A DNA stretch of 44,317 bases, from contig JAOTWF010000015.1 in the NCBI GenBank assembly GCA_029863005.1, positions 1 to 44,317 on the forward strand, read 5' to 3'. The first letter of the stretch is position 1; each line of letters starts with the position of its first letter. Below are positions 24,968-33,385 of the stretch, in pieces. The position numbers were made by a program, and so were the translations under genes. Under the pieces are notes generated by a model, which was given only the letters and a program-made list of their open reading frames with translations, did no database searches and had not been told where the DNA came from. Origin of the DNA: Gammaproteobacteria bacterium. Lineage in GTDB: Bacteria; Pseudomonadota; Gammaproteobacteria; Acidiferrobacterales; Sulfurifustaceae.

Positions 24968-26488
24968 TCAGCTGGCCATGATCTGTTTTTTCACAGGCGC
25001 ACCGGTGACGGGGTCGTATATTTTCGTGTTGTTACGTCCGGATTCCTTGGCTTGCAACAGCGCCTGGTCGGCGCGCCACAGGACGTCGTCCGGTTTGGTG
25101 TCCTTGTCGTGCATGGAGCTTAAACCGCCGGTCCAGCGTAACTGATGGATGACTCCTTTGGTCAACGGAATTTCTCGTGGCAACTGCCGGCGCAGGCGTT
25201 CGACCAACCCCGTGGCTTTATTCAGCGGGGCGTAGGAATAAATAATGCAGAATTCATCTCCGCCGAGACGGACGAGCACGTCCGTCTGGCGTACCACCTT
25301 GCGCAGCGCATTCGCGAAACCGACGATCAGCGCATCCCCCGCGTCGTGTCCATGATTATCATTCACCGCTTTGAAATGATCCATGTCGATGATCAGCACG
25401 GAAGAAGGTCCGTTGGATTTGGCGGCCTCGAACAACTCCTTAAGTCGCTTCTCGAAATGCCGACGGTTGCCAAGTTGCGAAAGATGGTCCATCAACCCCA
25501 TGTCCTTAAGTTGTTCCTTTTCCTTGACCAGTTTCTGTCCGCGGTCACGGAGATACTCAAAAATATCGGTAAATTCCTTCAGGGCCATCGGGTAGCTGAC
25601 GCGCACGCTGCCTTCGCGCAAATCCTGGAACATGCGAATCAGGGATTGGATATCATGCCGCACGGACTTGACGGTTCGGCGATAGAGCCGGTATAGCATC
25701 ATCAGGACAATGGCGAAGATGATTATCGCTGACCAGAAATAAATGTTCCGGTATCCAGACAGAAGGCGGGGAGGCGCCTCGGCGTCTTGGTAAAACAACA
25801 TCCAGCCACTTCCGCCGATTTCACTTATCATGGAAACGCTTCCAGCGTTCGAAGCCGTCCCGACAGTCAGTACGGCTTGAGTGGTTCCACGCGATGCTGG
25901 CTGCTGGAGTTCCAGGTAGGCATTCTGCGGCAATGATTGTTTCAGGATGGCTTGTACCGGGGCGCGGGAGAAGCCCACCAGCAGATATCCGGTCATATTC
26001 TGTCTCTCGTCCCTGACAGAGACGGCCAGCTTGTAATGTTCGGAGGTTGTACCGATCTCGTGAAATTCCGGTTTCGCCGATTGGCTACTGGCTGTCATGC
26101 GCCTGACATAATCGAGAGATGCCGGGTCCAGTGTTGCGGCCGAAGACACCGGGCCGCTATCCGTCCATGGAAGTAGATCAACTGAGACCGCTTCGGGTAT
26201 TTGTGATCTGATCTCGGCTGCCTTGCGTGAGAGTTCTGCCGTCGTACCATGTTGTAACACGGTCAACACACCGGATTGTTTTGCAAAGGCTCCCAGCGAC
26301 TGGCGCTGTTGGGACAGAAGCTCGGCAATCCGGCTGGACGTATCCAGTGCCACCCTCGAGGCCCTGTCCTGATAGGACAATTGTTGCATGTCGCGCACAG
26401 CAAGATAGCTGACGTATCCGATCGCCAGAAAGCAAAGAATCAGAATCAGGATGACCTGAAGATATATGCGAGTCAGCGACTGGGCCAT
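24968..26488 (-). CDS. membrane-bound diguanylate cyclase
   Basis: 506 residues from ATG 26488, preceded by AAAGGA; the open frame extends 11 codons to a TTG at 26521. Two membrane helices (about 8-30 and 245-268) flank a periplasmic sensor region of some 215 residues with a cache-like look (SYQDRASRVALDTSSRIAEL at its start, YLLVGFSRAPVQ near its middle). After a HAMP-length linker and coiled coil (GQKLVKEKEQLKDMGLMDHL), the GGDEF domain has DMDHFKAVND, an RxxD inhibitory site (RQTD), and active-site RLGGDEFC. It should synthesise c-di-GMP in response to an external signal. Its position between algC and dut may tie it to exopolysaccharide production. Confidence 0.9.
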   Translation of the reverse strand: MAQSLTRIYLQVILILILCFLAIGYVSYLAVRDMQQLSYQDRASRVALDTSSRIAELLSQQRQSLGAFAKQSGVLTVLQHGTTAELSRKAAEIRSQIPEAVSVDLLPWTDSGPVSSAATLDPASLDYVRRMTASSQSAKPEFHEIGTTSEHYKLAVSVRDERQNMTGYLLVGFSRAPVQAILKQSLPQNAYLELQQPASRGTTQAVLTVGTASNAGSVSMISEIGGSGWMLFYQDAEAPPRLLSGYRNIYFWSAIIIFAIVLMMLYRLYRRTVKSVRHDIQSLIRMFQDLREGSVRVSYPMALKEFTDIFEYLRDRGQKLVKEKEQLKDMGLMDHLSQLGNRRHFEKRLKELFEAAKSNGPSSVLIIDMDHFKAVNDNHGHDAGDALIVGFANALRKVVRQTDVLVRLGGDEFCIIYSYAPLNKATGLVERLRRQLPREIPLTKGVIHQLRWTGGLSSMHDKDTKPDDVLWRADQALLQAKESGRNNTKIYDPVTGAPVKKQIMAS

Positions 26489-26540
26489 GTTGACTTTCGT
26501 TCCTTTTGTAGGCAGTGACAAACCTTTCCCGGTAAGGAAC

Positions 26541-26563
26541 TCTCCTATTTATAAGATAGGAGA
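26541..26563. repeat. perfect 8-bp inverted repeat upstream of the diguanylate cyclase gene
   Basis: TCTCCTAT (26541-26548) and ATAGGAGA (26556-26563) surround a 7-base AT-rich loop. No T run follows on either strand, so it is a poor terminator. It sits 53-75 bases before ATG 26488 and contains TATAAA on the minus strand, so it could be an operator over a promoter or a hairpin in the 5' leader. Confidence 0.45.
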
Positions 26564-26643
26564 TGCCAGCTTATACCGCCAGTGAATGGGCCCTGGAGCC
26601 GACCTGCGGCGGGAAACTGTAGATTCGCGAAGCGAAAGGGAGG

Positions 26644-27099
26644 TTACTTTCGTCCAGAGTGGCCAAAACCGCCCTCTCCGCGACGACTTTGCGCAAACTC
26701 CTTGACGATGCTGAATTGGGCCTGCAACACTGGCACAAATACCATCTGGGCGATGCGATCGCCCGGTTCGATAGTAAAAGATTTTTTGCCGCGATTCCAT
26801 ACAGATATGAAGATCTGGCCCTGGTAATCCGAATCGATCAGGCCCACGAGATTTCCGAGCACGATGCCGTGTTTGTGTCCCAGACCTGAACGCGGTAGCA
26901 ACACTGCTGCCATGTCGGATTCGCCGATATGAATGGCAATACCCGAGGGAACAAGATGCGTCTCTCCGGGGGCGATATGCAGATGTTCGTCCAGACAGGC
27001 ATACAGGTCCATACCCGCGGATCCGTGAGTGGCATAACGAGGCAGCGGGAATTCAGCGCCGATGCGCTTGTCGAGAATTTTGATCTCTACGTTCGGCAT
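26644..27099 (-). CDS. dut: dUTP diphosphatase
   Basis: 151 residues, the standard length for trimeric dUTPase, with all five motifs: [31 protein letters not shown] (catalytic Asp), GDRIAQMV and the C-terminal lid [11 protein letters not shown]. It hydrolyses dUTP to dUMP and pyrophosphate, keeping uracil out of DNA and supplying thymidylate synthesis. Start ATG 27099 lies inside the 3' end of coaBC, giving a 47-base same-strand overlap in a different frame and probable translational coupling. Confidence 0.95.
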   Translation of the reverse strand: MPNVEIKILDKRIGAEFPLPRYATHGSAGMDLYACLDEHLHIAPGETHLVPSGIAIHIGESDMAAVLLPRSGLGHKHGIVLGNLVGLIDSDYQGQIFISVWNRGKKSFTIEPGDRIAQMVFVPVLQAQFSIVKEFAQSRRGEGGFGHSGRK

Positions 27100-28285
27100 G
27101 ATATCTCTCGGCGATATATTGAATCAGTGAACGCGCTAATCTTGTCTTGGGTTGAGCCGTCAGGGTGGTAACACCGTGACGGCCAATAAGCAGAAGGCTG
27201 TTGTCATCCGACTCGAAACCCAAATCAGCTCCCACGCGGTTGGCGGCAATAAGATCGATTTTTTTCTCTTCAAGCTTCCGGCGGGCGTTCTGCTCGAGTT
27301 GTTCCGTCTCGGCGGCGAATCCTACTAGGTAAGGAGCCGGTTTGAGCTCGGCGACGCTCGCAAGGATGTCAGGATTTCGCACCAGTTCGAGCGAAATTCT
27401 CTCAGCAGATTTTTTGGCCTTCTCGGATGCACGGGTCACCGGGCGGTAATCAGCCACGGCGGCAACAGCGATAAAAATCTCTGCAGAGGAGACATGCGCA
27501 AGCACGGCATCATACATCTCCTGCGCGCTCTCCACCCGCAGGGTGCGCACGCGTTCGGGATCCGGCAAAGATGTTGGCCCGGATACCAGCGTTACGCTCG
27601 CGCCGGCTTCCATGGCCGCTGCGGCCAGCGCATAACCCATCTTGCCCGTGCTGCGATTGGTAAGTCCGCGAACCGGATCGATCGCTTCCCACGTTGGCCC
27701 GGCCGTGAGGACGACATGGAGCCCATCGAGCACGCCCGTGGAAAACAATTCCGAAGTCCGGCCCGCGAGATCAGCCGGCTCCAGCATGCGCCCCGGACCA
27801 ACTTCGCCGCATGCCTGAGATCCTTCTCCCGGGCCGAATATCCTGACGCCGTTTTTTTGCAAAGTGGCGAGATTCGCTTTGGTCGCCGCGTTGTTCCACA
27901 TCTGCCGGTTCATGGCCGGTGCCACCGCCACCGGTGCCTCGGTCGCCAGGCAGACGGCCGTCAGCAGGTCGTCGGCGCGTCCTTGGGCCAGTCGTGCCAG
28001 GAAATTCGCGCTGGCCGGCGCGACTAGAACGGCATCGCCCCAACGAGCCAGTTCGATGTGCCCCATGCCAGCCTCGGCATCGGTGTCGAGCAGTTGTTGG
28101 TAAACCGGGTGTCCGCTGACGGCTTGGAGTGTGAGCGGGGTAATAAAACTTCCGGCGCCCCGTGTCATGATCACACGCACTTCAGCACCCATTTCGCGCA
28201 GACGCCGTACGGTGTCGGCGCTCTTGTACGCGGCGATGCCGCCGCTGACGCCGAGCAGAATGCGCTTATTGGTGAGCGTACCCAT
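27053..28285 (-). CDS. coaBC: bifunctional phosphopantothenoylcysteine decarboxylase/synthetase
   Basis: 410 residues from ATG 28285. The N-terminal flavoprotein (CoaC) domain has [20 protein letters not shown], the PAMNRQMW motif and the Cys-containing lid [13 protein letters not shown]. The C-terminal CoaB domain begins near [20 protein letters not shown] and carries [12 protein letters not shown] and the Lys-rich [12 protein letters not shown]. The two activities add cysteine to phosphopantothenate using CTP and decarboxylate the product, on the way to coenzyme A. The extension upstream to 28321 has no coding character. A TTGTAC-17-TACACT promoter-like pair ends 7 bases before the ATG, which would give a nearly leaderless mRNA. 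Confidence 0.94.
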   Translation of the reverse strand: MGTLTNKRILLGVSGGIAAYKSADTVRRLREMGAEVRVIMTRGAGSFITPLTLQAVSGHPVYQQLLDTDAEAGMGHIELARWGDAVLVAPASANFLARLAQGRADDLLTAVCLATEAPVAVAPAMNRQMWNNAATKANLATLQKNGVRIFGPGEGSQACGEVGPGRMLEPADLAGRTSELFSTGVLDGLHVVLTAGPTWEAIDPVRGLTNRSTGKMGYALAAAAMEAGASVTLVSGPTSLPDPERVRTLRVESAQEMYDAVLAHVSSAEIFIAVAAVADYRPVTRASEKAKKSAERISLELVRNPDILASVAELKPAPYLVGFAAETEQLEQNARRKLEEKKIDLIAANRVGADLGFESDDNSLLLIGRHGVTTLTAQPKTRLARSLIQYIAERYHAERRDQNSRQAHRR

Positions 28286-28350
28286 GCGATAAAGTGTACT
28301 TGCCCCGCGAGGGGGGTACAAACTAGCCCGATTTGGACCGTTACGGACTT

Positions 28351-28378
28351 TTGTTCCCGGGTACAGATGTGGTATAAA
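28351..28378 (+). promoter_or_regulatory. promoter of rpmB-rpmG
   Basis: TTGTTC (28351-28356), 16 bases, TATAAA (28373-28378). It would give a leader of about 105 bases with several GC-rich short inverted repeats (for example CCCC GTGT GGGG near 28396), as is common for ribosomal-protein transcripts. No named riboswitch recognised in the leader. Confidence 0.6.
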
Positions 28379-28489
28379 AGCCGTCCTTTGTTAGCCCCGT
28401 GTGGGGTTCGCTCCGGTGGATGTCCAGATTTGCTCCCGGCAAATTGATGAGACCCCGGGGGATTATCTACATTAGTTTAGGAGATTTCG

Positions 28490-28726
28490 ATGTCGAGAGT
28501 ATGTCAGGTGACGGGTAAACGCGTCCGCGTGGGCAATAACGTTTCCCATGCGAACAACAAAACTCGCCGGCGTTTTCTGCCGAATCTGCAAAACCGCCGC
28601 CTGTGGGTGGAGAGCGAGAAACGTTGGGTCTCGCTGCGCCTGTCGAGCCGGGGCCTGCGCACCATCGACAAGAAAGGCATCGATGCTGTGCTCGCCGAGA
28701 TGCGTGCCCGTGGCGTTAAGGTATAG
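28490..28726 (+). CDS. rpmB: 50S ribosomal protein L28
   Basis: 78 residues, the normal length. [20 protein letters not shown] and [16 protein letters not shown] are the L28 signature, with the C-terminal [16 protein letters not shown] component of the large ribosomal subunit. It keeps only one Cys, so it is the zinc-independent form. AGGAG lies 8 bases before the ATG. rpmG follows after 17 bases, the conserved rpmB-rpmG pair. Confidence 0.96.
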   Translation: MSRVCQVTGKRVRVGNNVSHANNKTRRRFLPNLQNRRLWVESEKRWVSLRLSSRGLRTIDKKGIDAVLAEMRARGVKV

Positions 28727-28743
28727 AGTAAGGGAATTGCAAC

Positions 28744-28911
28744 ATGGCCAAAGCAATACGTGAAAAGATCAAGCTGGTATCGAGTGCCGGTACCGGCCAT
28801 TACTACACCACGACCAAGAACAAGCGCACCACCCCGGACAAGCTTGAGTTCAGGAAATACGACCCGGTGGTGCGCAAGCATGTTGCTTACAAGGAGTCCA
28901 AGATTAAATAG
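28744..28911 (+). CDS. rpmG: 50S ribosomal protein L33
   Basis: 55 residues, starting [20 protein letters not shown] and continuing with [20 protein letters not shown], the L33 sequence pattern; it ends [11 protein letters not shown]. This is the Cys-free (zinc-independent) type. A component of the large ribosomal subunit near the E site. It is translated from ATG 28744, 17 bases after rpmB, and ends 17 bases before a strong terminator. Confidence 0.96.
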   Translation: MAKAIREKIKLVSSAGTGHYYTTTKNKRTTPDKLEFRKYDPVVRKHVAYKESKIK

Positions 28912-28928
28912 ACAGGTTCAGAAAATCC

Positions 28929-28955
28929 AAAGCCCGGCCCGCCGGGCTTTATAGT
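28929..28955 (+). terminator. terminator of the rpmB-rpmG operon
   Basis: AAAGCCCGG (28929-28937) pairs perfectly with CCGGGCTTT (28942-28950) across a 4-base loop CCCG, followed by ATAGTTTA. A 9-bp GC-rich stem ending in T residues just after rpmG. Confidence 0.85.
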
Positions 28956-29063
28956 TTATACGGTCCCCACGGGAATCCAGACTGAATTGATTCGGCGGGA
29001 TCGGGCCGAAAGGCTATGTACAAGTTATACTTTTTCTGAGATAAATATCCTTCGCATGGATGG

Positions 29064-29684
29064 ATGCAGGATGGAAGGCCCGTTGTGTATGCATTGAATC
29101 AGCTAGTGTTGAGGACCGACGCCTCCGGGATGCCGCTTGAGTGGATTGATTTCAAAGAGGCTGTGCGCGTCTATCACCTCGGGCAGGTGGCCTACACCTG
29201 TGGGGTGCCGCTGTACGAAATTCACGGAGGATACAATGCTATCACCGGCAAGCGCTCCATCCTTGAAATCAGCTCTATTGTCGCCACCCATGGTGACAGT
29301 CATGCGGTCCTGAAGGCGCGGGCACATTACGTTCCGCCGCTGAATAATCAAACACTGTTTGCCCGTGATGCACACTTGTGCATGTACTGCGGCGAACAAT
29401 TTTCCTCCCGTGGCTTGTCGCGCGATCACATCATCCCATTGAGCGCGGGGGGCACAGATTCCTGGAACAACGTCGTCACCGCCTGCAAGCGCTGCAACAA
29501 CCACAAGGCCGGCCGCTCGCCGGAGCTGGCAGGACTCGAGCTAATAGCCGTGCCGTTCATTCCGACGCACGCCGAGTACATCTTTCTTCAGGGAAAGCGC
29601 ATCCTCGCGGATCAGATGGAATTCCTGCTGGCCCATTTCCCGCGCCACAGCCCGCTGCACAAGCGATTTTCTCGGGCGGCCTGA
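29064..29684 (+). CDS. HNH endonuclease family protein
   Basis: 206 residues. The HNH domain is at about 100-150: CMYCGEQF (first Cys pair), LSRDHIIPLSAGGTDSWNNV (the HNH His-Asn core) and CKRCNNHKAG (second Cys pair), together making the zinc-supported beta-beta-alpha-metal site. The N-terminal part contains DASGMPLEWIDFKEAVRVY, common in stand-alone chromosomal HNH proteins of proteobacteria whose biological task is not established. GTG 29085, seven codons in, has a better ribosome site (GGAAGG) than ATG 29064 and may be the true start. It is a single gene bounded by terminators on both sides. Confidence 0.88.
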   Translation: MQDGRPVVYALNQLVLRTDASGMPLEWIDFKEAVRVYHLGQVAYTCGVPLYEIHGGYNAITGKRSILEISSIVATHGDSHAVLKARAHYVPPLNNQTLFARDAHLCMYCGEQFSSRGLSRDHIIPLSAGGTDSWNNVVTACKRCNNHKAGRSPELAGLELIAVPFIPTHAEYIFLQGKRILADQMEFLLAHFPRHSPLHKRFSRAA

Positions 29685-29707
29685 ATAACAATCTCTGTCG
29701 GCCGCAT

Positions 29708-29736
29708 AAAAAAACCCGCCATTGGCGGGTTTTTTT
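29708..29736. terminator. bidirectional terminator between HNH gene and desaturase gene
   Basis: ACCCGCC (29714-29720) pairs with GGCGGGT (29724-29730). A tract of A on the left and T on the right make it work on both strands, stopping the HNH gene and the convergent desaturase gene. Confidence 0.9.
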
Positions 29737-29754
29737 GCTTTTCGTGCTGGTCAA

Positions 29755-30945
29755 TCAGGCAGGCATCGGTGCCAAAGTGTAAGTGCGCAATTTTTGTGAA
29801 AAATTTTGTAGCGCCTCAATACCCGTGGCTTCCGCCTCGCGGCACCAATCCTGCAAGGCATGCAGCAAGTGATCTTGTGTGGTGGCCGATCGTTGCCAGA
29901 TGGATTGCAGCTTTTGCTTCATGGTGTACACCGTGTCGAGCGTGACATTGTGTGCCAGGGCATCGTTCAGCCAGCGCCGGGAAGCCTCGTCCAGCAGCGC
30001 CGCTTCGCGTACCATCAGCCGCCGCGCGCGTTTGAGTAGGGCCCAGGATTCGCGATCATTCGGGTCGGCCTTTTTCAGTTCCTCGCGGTGCACATGGGCC
30101 ATGACTTCGCGCGCAAACTGGGCCATGACCTGGAAGCGCCCGGTGATCACGGCCTTCACGGTGTCAATGTCCATGTTCTGCTTGGCCGTGTCGCAATTGA
30201 GTTCGGGCGGGATTTTCTTCACGCGCGCCATGCCGATTATTTCCAGGGTCCGGATATACATCCAGCCGATGTCGAACTCCCACCACTTGGACGACAGCTT
30301 GGCGGAACTGCCAAAGGTGTGATGATTATTGTGCAGTTCTTCACCGCCGATCAGAATGCCCCAAGGCACGATATTGGTGCTGGCGTCGGCAACTTCGAAA
30401 TTGCGATAACCCCAGTAATGGCCGATGCCATTGATGATGCCGGCCGCGAAAATCGGTATCCACATCATTTGCACCGCCCAGATCGTGACGCCAAGCGGTC
30501 CGAACAGGACGACGTTGATGGCGAACATGAGAACGATGCCTGTTTTGCTGCGGCCGGTGTACAGCTGACGCTCGATCCAGTCATCCGGCGTGCCATGACC
30601 GTACTTCTCCAGCGTTTCGAGGTTTTTGGCTTCGCGGCGATAAAGTTCGGTGCCCTGCCAAAGTACGGTGCTGATGCCGAATTGCTGCGGGCTGTGGGGA
30701 TCATCTGGCGTTTCCACTTTGGCGTGATGCTTGCGGTGGATGGCCGCCCATTCCTTCGTGATCATGCCGGTGGTGAGCCACAGCCAGAAGCGGAAAAAGT
30801 GACTGACGATCGGGTGCAGATCGAGCGCTCGATGAGCCTGATAACGGTGCAGAAAGATGGTGACGGCGGCGATGGTAATATGGGTCAGGACAAGCGCAAC
30901 AACGATATATCCCCACCAGGGGAGACTGATCAAACCTTCCAGCAT
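29755..30945 (-). CDS. desC: membrane fatty acid delta-9-type desaturase
   Basis: 396 residues. Four membrane helices and three His boxes of the membrane desaturase family are present: FLHRYQAHRAL, IHRKHHAKVE and LHNNHHTFG. Together they bind the di-iron centre that inserts a cis double bond into an acyl chain, normally at carbon 9, with oxygen as co-substrate. The C-terminal 120 residues are an extra helical region (EELKKADPNDRESWALLKRA) seen in proteobacterial DesC-type proteins. This implies aerobic adjustment of membrane fluidity. Transcribed alone, convergent with the HNH gene and divergent from the Nudix gene. The exact double-bond position is inferred. Confidence 0.9.
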   Translation of the reverse strand: MLEGLISLPWWGYIVVALVLTHITIAAVTIFLHRYQAHRALDLHPIVSHFFRFWLWLTTGMITKEWAAIHRKHHAKVETPDDPHSPQQFGISTVLWQGTELYRREAKNLETLEKYGHGTPDDWIERQLYTGRSKTGIVLMFAINVVLFGPLGVTIWAVQMMWIPIFAAGIINGIGHYWGYRNFEVADASTNIVPWGILIGGEELHNNHHTFGSSAKLSSKWWEFDIGWMYIRTLEIIGMARVKKIPPELNCDTAKQNMDIDTVKAVITGRFQVMAQFAREVMAHVHREELKKADPNDRESWALLKRARRLMVREAALLDEASRRWLNDALAHNVTLDTVYTMKQKLQSIWQRSATTQDHLLHALQDWCREAEATGIEALQNFSQKLRTYTLAPMPA

Positions 30946-31020
30946 TCGCTAAAACCTCGGTCCATTGAGTGATATGTTACACAAGTATAACCGATAACCT
31001 TGGTTTCTCGCTCGTAGAAT

Positions 31021-31049
31021 TTGAAAAATAAAAAAACGTCGTATATATA
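31021..31049 (+). promoter_or_regulatory. candidate promoter of the Nudix gene
   Basis: TTGAAA (31021-31026), 17 bases of A-rich spacer, TATATA (31044-31049). The start site would fall only about 5 bases before ATG 31061, leaving the AGAGGA ribosome site largely outside the transcript, so the -10 box may be used in a shifted register. Confidence 0.4.
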
Positions 31050-31060
31050 AGAGGAAAAAC

Positions 31061-31501
31061 ATGCCCGTACCAAGAACACCGGCGTTGACCACGGATATTA
31101 TCATCGAGCTTAAAGACCGTACGGATGTTCCGATTGTGCTGATCCGGCGCAAAAACCCACCACATGGTTGGGCTTTGCCTGGTGGTTTCGTGGATATAGG
31201 AGAATCCTTGGAGCAGGCCGCCGTGCGCGAAGCCGGCGAAGAAACGACATTGCGGGTCAGGCTCAAACTGCTGTTGGGATGTTATTCCGACCCAACACGT
31301 GATCCGCGCCATCACACGGCATCAGTGGTATATGTGGCCGAAGCGGAGGGTGAACCGCGGGCGCAGGATGACGCGGCCGGCGTGGCAATTTTCAGTCCGG
31401 AGGCTTTGCCTTCCCCGCTCGTTTTCGACCACGCGCGGATCCTGAGTGATTACCTGGTTTGGCGCCAGCAGGGGACGCGACCCCTGCCGGAAAATCCTTG
31501 A
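31061..31501 (+). CDS. Nudix hydrolase
   Basis: 146 residues with a perfect Nudix box: GGFVDIGESLEQAAV followed by REAGEET, giving G-x5-E-x7-REU-x-EE. The upstream strand IVLIRRKNPPHGWALPGG is typical of ADP-ribose or nucleotide-sugar pyrophosphatases of the MutT/NudF type; the C-terminal HHTASVVYVAEAEGEPRAQD fits as well. It cleaves nucleoside diphosphates linked to another moiety; the substrate cannot be told from sequence. Start ATG 31061 has AGAGGA upstream. The last 110 bases overlap the 3' end of the opposite-strand mechanosensitive channel gene. Confidence 0.9.
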   Translation: MPVPRTPALTTDIIIELKDRTDVPIVLIRRKNPPHGWALPGGFVDIGESLEQAAVREAGEETTLRVRLKLLLGCYSDPTRDPRHHTASVVYVAEAEGEPRAQDDAAGVAIFSPEALPSPLVFDHARILSDYLVWRQQGTRPLPENP

Positions 31502-32777
31502 TGTAGACATCGCGCTGGGGAAAGGGAAAAGTGATGCCCGCGGCGTGGAAGTCAGTCCACATGGCTTTATACATTTCGGTGCGTATTTCTCCCCTGATGT
31601 CGGGATCACTGAGCCAGACTCGCAGCTCCAAGTTGACGCCGTTGTCACCGTAACCCAGCAGGAAAGCCAGCGGTGGCGGGTTCTTCAGGACGCGTGGATT
31701 TTCCCGCGCGAGCCGCTCCAGCCGCTTCAGTGCCTCCTCCGGTTCGTCGTTGTAACTGATATCCACCGGAAGTCGCAGCCGGATCTTTCTGTCGCCCGCG
31801 TAGGACCAGTTGGTGATGTCGGACGTCAGAAGATTCTCATTCGGCACCAGGATGTCGAGCCCGTCCAGCGTGCGAATGACGATGTGACGCGTGTGCAGCG
31901 CCTTCACGGTTCCATAAGTTTCGCCATAGCTGATGACATCCCCCGGACGGATGGATCCTTCGAAAGCGAGAATAAATCCGCTGACAAAATTGCTTACCAC
32001 GCGCTGCAGGCCTAGGCCGATGCCGACACCCAGTGCTCCGCCAAAGACGGCGAAGGCCGTGATGTCGATGCCCGCCGAAACCATGGCAACGAGCACGGCG
32101 ACGGTGAGCAGAATAAACTTGATGAGCTTGGCCAGCGCAATTTTCATGCTTTCGTCGAGCGCGCGACTGCGTCCTACCCGGCTGCGAATGGCGTTGGACA
32201 GCCACAGGGCGACCAGCAGCATCACGGCAATGGACAGGGCGAAACTCAGGACATTCAGCAGGGACACGCGCACCGTGCCGAAGCTGAAGGCGTATTCGTC
32301 GAGCAGTTGCTCTATCCGAGGAAGCCATCCAAGAATATGGAAGGCAACCAGGGCCCAGATCGTGACTGTGAGCACGCCCTCCCAGGCCTTGAGCGGGCCG
32401 CCGGGATTGAGGCTGTGTCGCAGCACGAATACACCCATGCGGATCACCGCCAGGGCGCCGGCCAGGATCATGGCCGGGCGCAGCAGCGCGGTGTCCCAGC
32501 CGTGATGGCGCAGGACGGCGCTGCCGGCAAGCAGCCACACCCAAAGCATGAGCGGAATCAGGGCCAACGCCCCCGAGCGCATGGCGGTACGACGCATTCC
32601 CTCGTCGATGACGCCGGGCTGGATCATGGTCTGCAGGCGTGGCTGCAGCCAGTGTGCGATGAGCTTGACGACCAGCAACCCGGCGATGAATAGGCCGACC
32701 TGCCACCAAGTAGATGGCGAGTTCAGAAAATCGCGAATTAACTCGCGTGAGGGGAAGATTTGCAGCAGTTCCTGCAT
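31392..32777 (-). CDS. MscS-family mechanosensitive ion channel
   Basis: 461 residues. An N-terminal part with about four extra membrane helices precedes the MscS core. The pore helix is AVFGGALGVGIGLGLQRVVS with the Gly/Ala packing of MscS TM3, followed by the beta domain IRPGDVISYGETYGTVKALH and the alpha/beta domain NENLLTSDITNWSY and VDISYNDEPEEALKRL. Such channels open on membrane tension and release solutes on osmotic downshift. After the family's natural end (ITFPFPQRDVYIKD) there is a 30-residue low-complexity basic tail (SGSARGRKRAGKAK), and it is this tail that overlaps the Nudix gene on the other strand. Confidence 0.9.
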   Translation of the reverse strand: MQELLQIFPSRELIRDFLNSPSTWWQVGLFIAGLLVVKLIAHWLQPRLQTMIQPGVIDEGMRRTAMRSGALALIPLMLWVWLLAGSAVLRHHGWDTALLRPAMILAGALAVIRMGVFVLRHSLNPGGPLKAWEGVLTVTIWALVAFHILGWLPRIEQLLDEYAFSFGTVRVSLLNVLSFALSIAVMLLVALWLSNAIRSRVGRSRALDESMKIALAKLIKFILLTVAVLVAMVSAGIDITAFAVFGGALGVGIGLGLQRVVSNFVSGFILAFEGSIRPGDVISYGETYGTVKALHTRHIVIRTLDGLDILVPNENLLTSDITNWSYAGDRKIRLRLPVDISYNDEPEEALKRLERLARENPRVLKNPPPLAFLLGYGDNGVNLELRVWLSDPDIRGEIRTEMYKAMWTDFHAAGITFPFPQRDVYIKDFPAGVASPAGAKPGNHSGSARGRKRAGKAKPPD

Positions 32778-32842
32778 TGTTTGATGTTCTTTCCGGAGAC
32801 GCCAGCGGCGCGCTGGCGGCTAGAATAGCGAGTCATCCGGGC

Positions 32843-32871
32843 AAAAAAAAGCCCGCGATGCGTTGCGGGCT
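32843..32871 (-). terminator. terminator of the sigma/anti-sigma/DsrE operon
   Basis: On the minus strand AGCCCGC is followed by an 8-base loop, GCGGGCT and a run of eight T (the A tract at 32843-32850). It lies 40 bases after the stop codon of the secreted DsrE-like gene and closes that operon. Confidence 0.85.
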
Positions 32872-32910
32872 GGAGGAGTAGGGCGACTAATTTTTTATTA
32901 GGGCTTTCTA

Positions 32911-33351
32911 TTAGGGCTTTACGTAGGAGTAACCCTGTGACTGAAGGTGGGCGATTTCCGCCACGCCGCTGGGAACGATATCCTTTTCGCCGACGTCATA
33001 AAGATCAGTTTTGTAATTGAGCTTCTTGCCCTTGAGGGTGTTGGCGCAGACGTTGAAATGGATGCCCTGGCGCTTCAGGTTGGCGACCTTGTCCGCCATA
33101 TCTGGTTTCGTTTGCGCCAGCTTCAGCAGCGTGACGCCCGGACCGTGCATGACGACGCGCAGATCGAGGTTTTCCTTTCCTACGGCATTAATGTGATTCT
33201 GGATATTTCTCATGGCACCTGTCAGTTCTTTCTCATCAGCATAGTTGATGTGATAGACGACTTTTTGTTTGCCATAAGCTTCCGCGAAAGCCGCGCTCAG
33301 GCCGCCGAGACTGAGTATGGACATGAGAGCGACGATAAGTAGTTTCCTCAT
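32911..33351 (-). CDS. secreted DsrE-like protein, third gene of ECF sigma operon
   Basis: 146 residues with a signal peptide (KLLIVALMSILSLGGLSAAF, cleavage near AFAEA) and a DsrE-like domain: KVVYHINYADEKELTGAMRN, LRVVMHGPGVTLL, and FNVCANTLKGK with a single Cys102, ending SGVAEIAHLQSQGYSYVKP. The conserved Cys is where DsrE relatives carry a persulfide. The domain aligns well by eye with the periplasmic part of the upstream anti-sigma factor (VACQNTI, SGVAQIMRRQHQGWAYIQV). The ribosome site AGGAGA is followed by the odd ATGTTATGA, a two-codon start-stop overlapping the real ATG. It lies 34 bases behind the anti-sigma gene and 40 before a terminator. I infer a periplasmic sulfur-binding effector or competitor for the sensor. 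Confidence 0.85.
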   Translation of the reverse strand: MRKLLIVALMSILSLGGLSAAFAEAYGKQKVVYHINYADEKELTGAMRNIQNHINAVGKENLDLRVVMHGPGVTLLKLAQTKPDMADKVANLKRQGIHFNVCANTLKGKKLNYKTDLYDVGEKDIVPSGVAEIAHLQSQGYSYVKP

Positions 33352-33385
33352 AACATTTCTCCTGACATAAATGGTTGTAATGTAA

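Noticed and set aside
31837-32709. 290-codon minus-strand frame inside the MscS-type gene
   Set aside because: Out-of-frame shadow in GC-rich DNA; the main frame carries the pore helix and beta domain.
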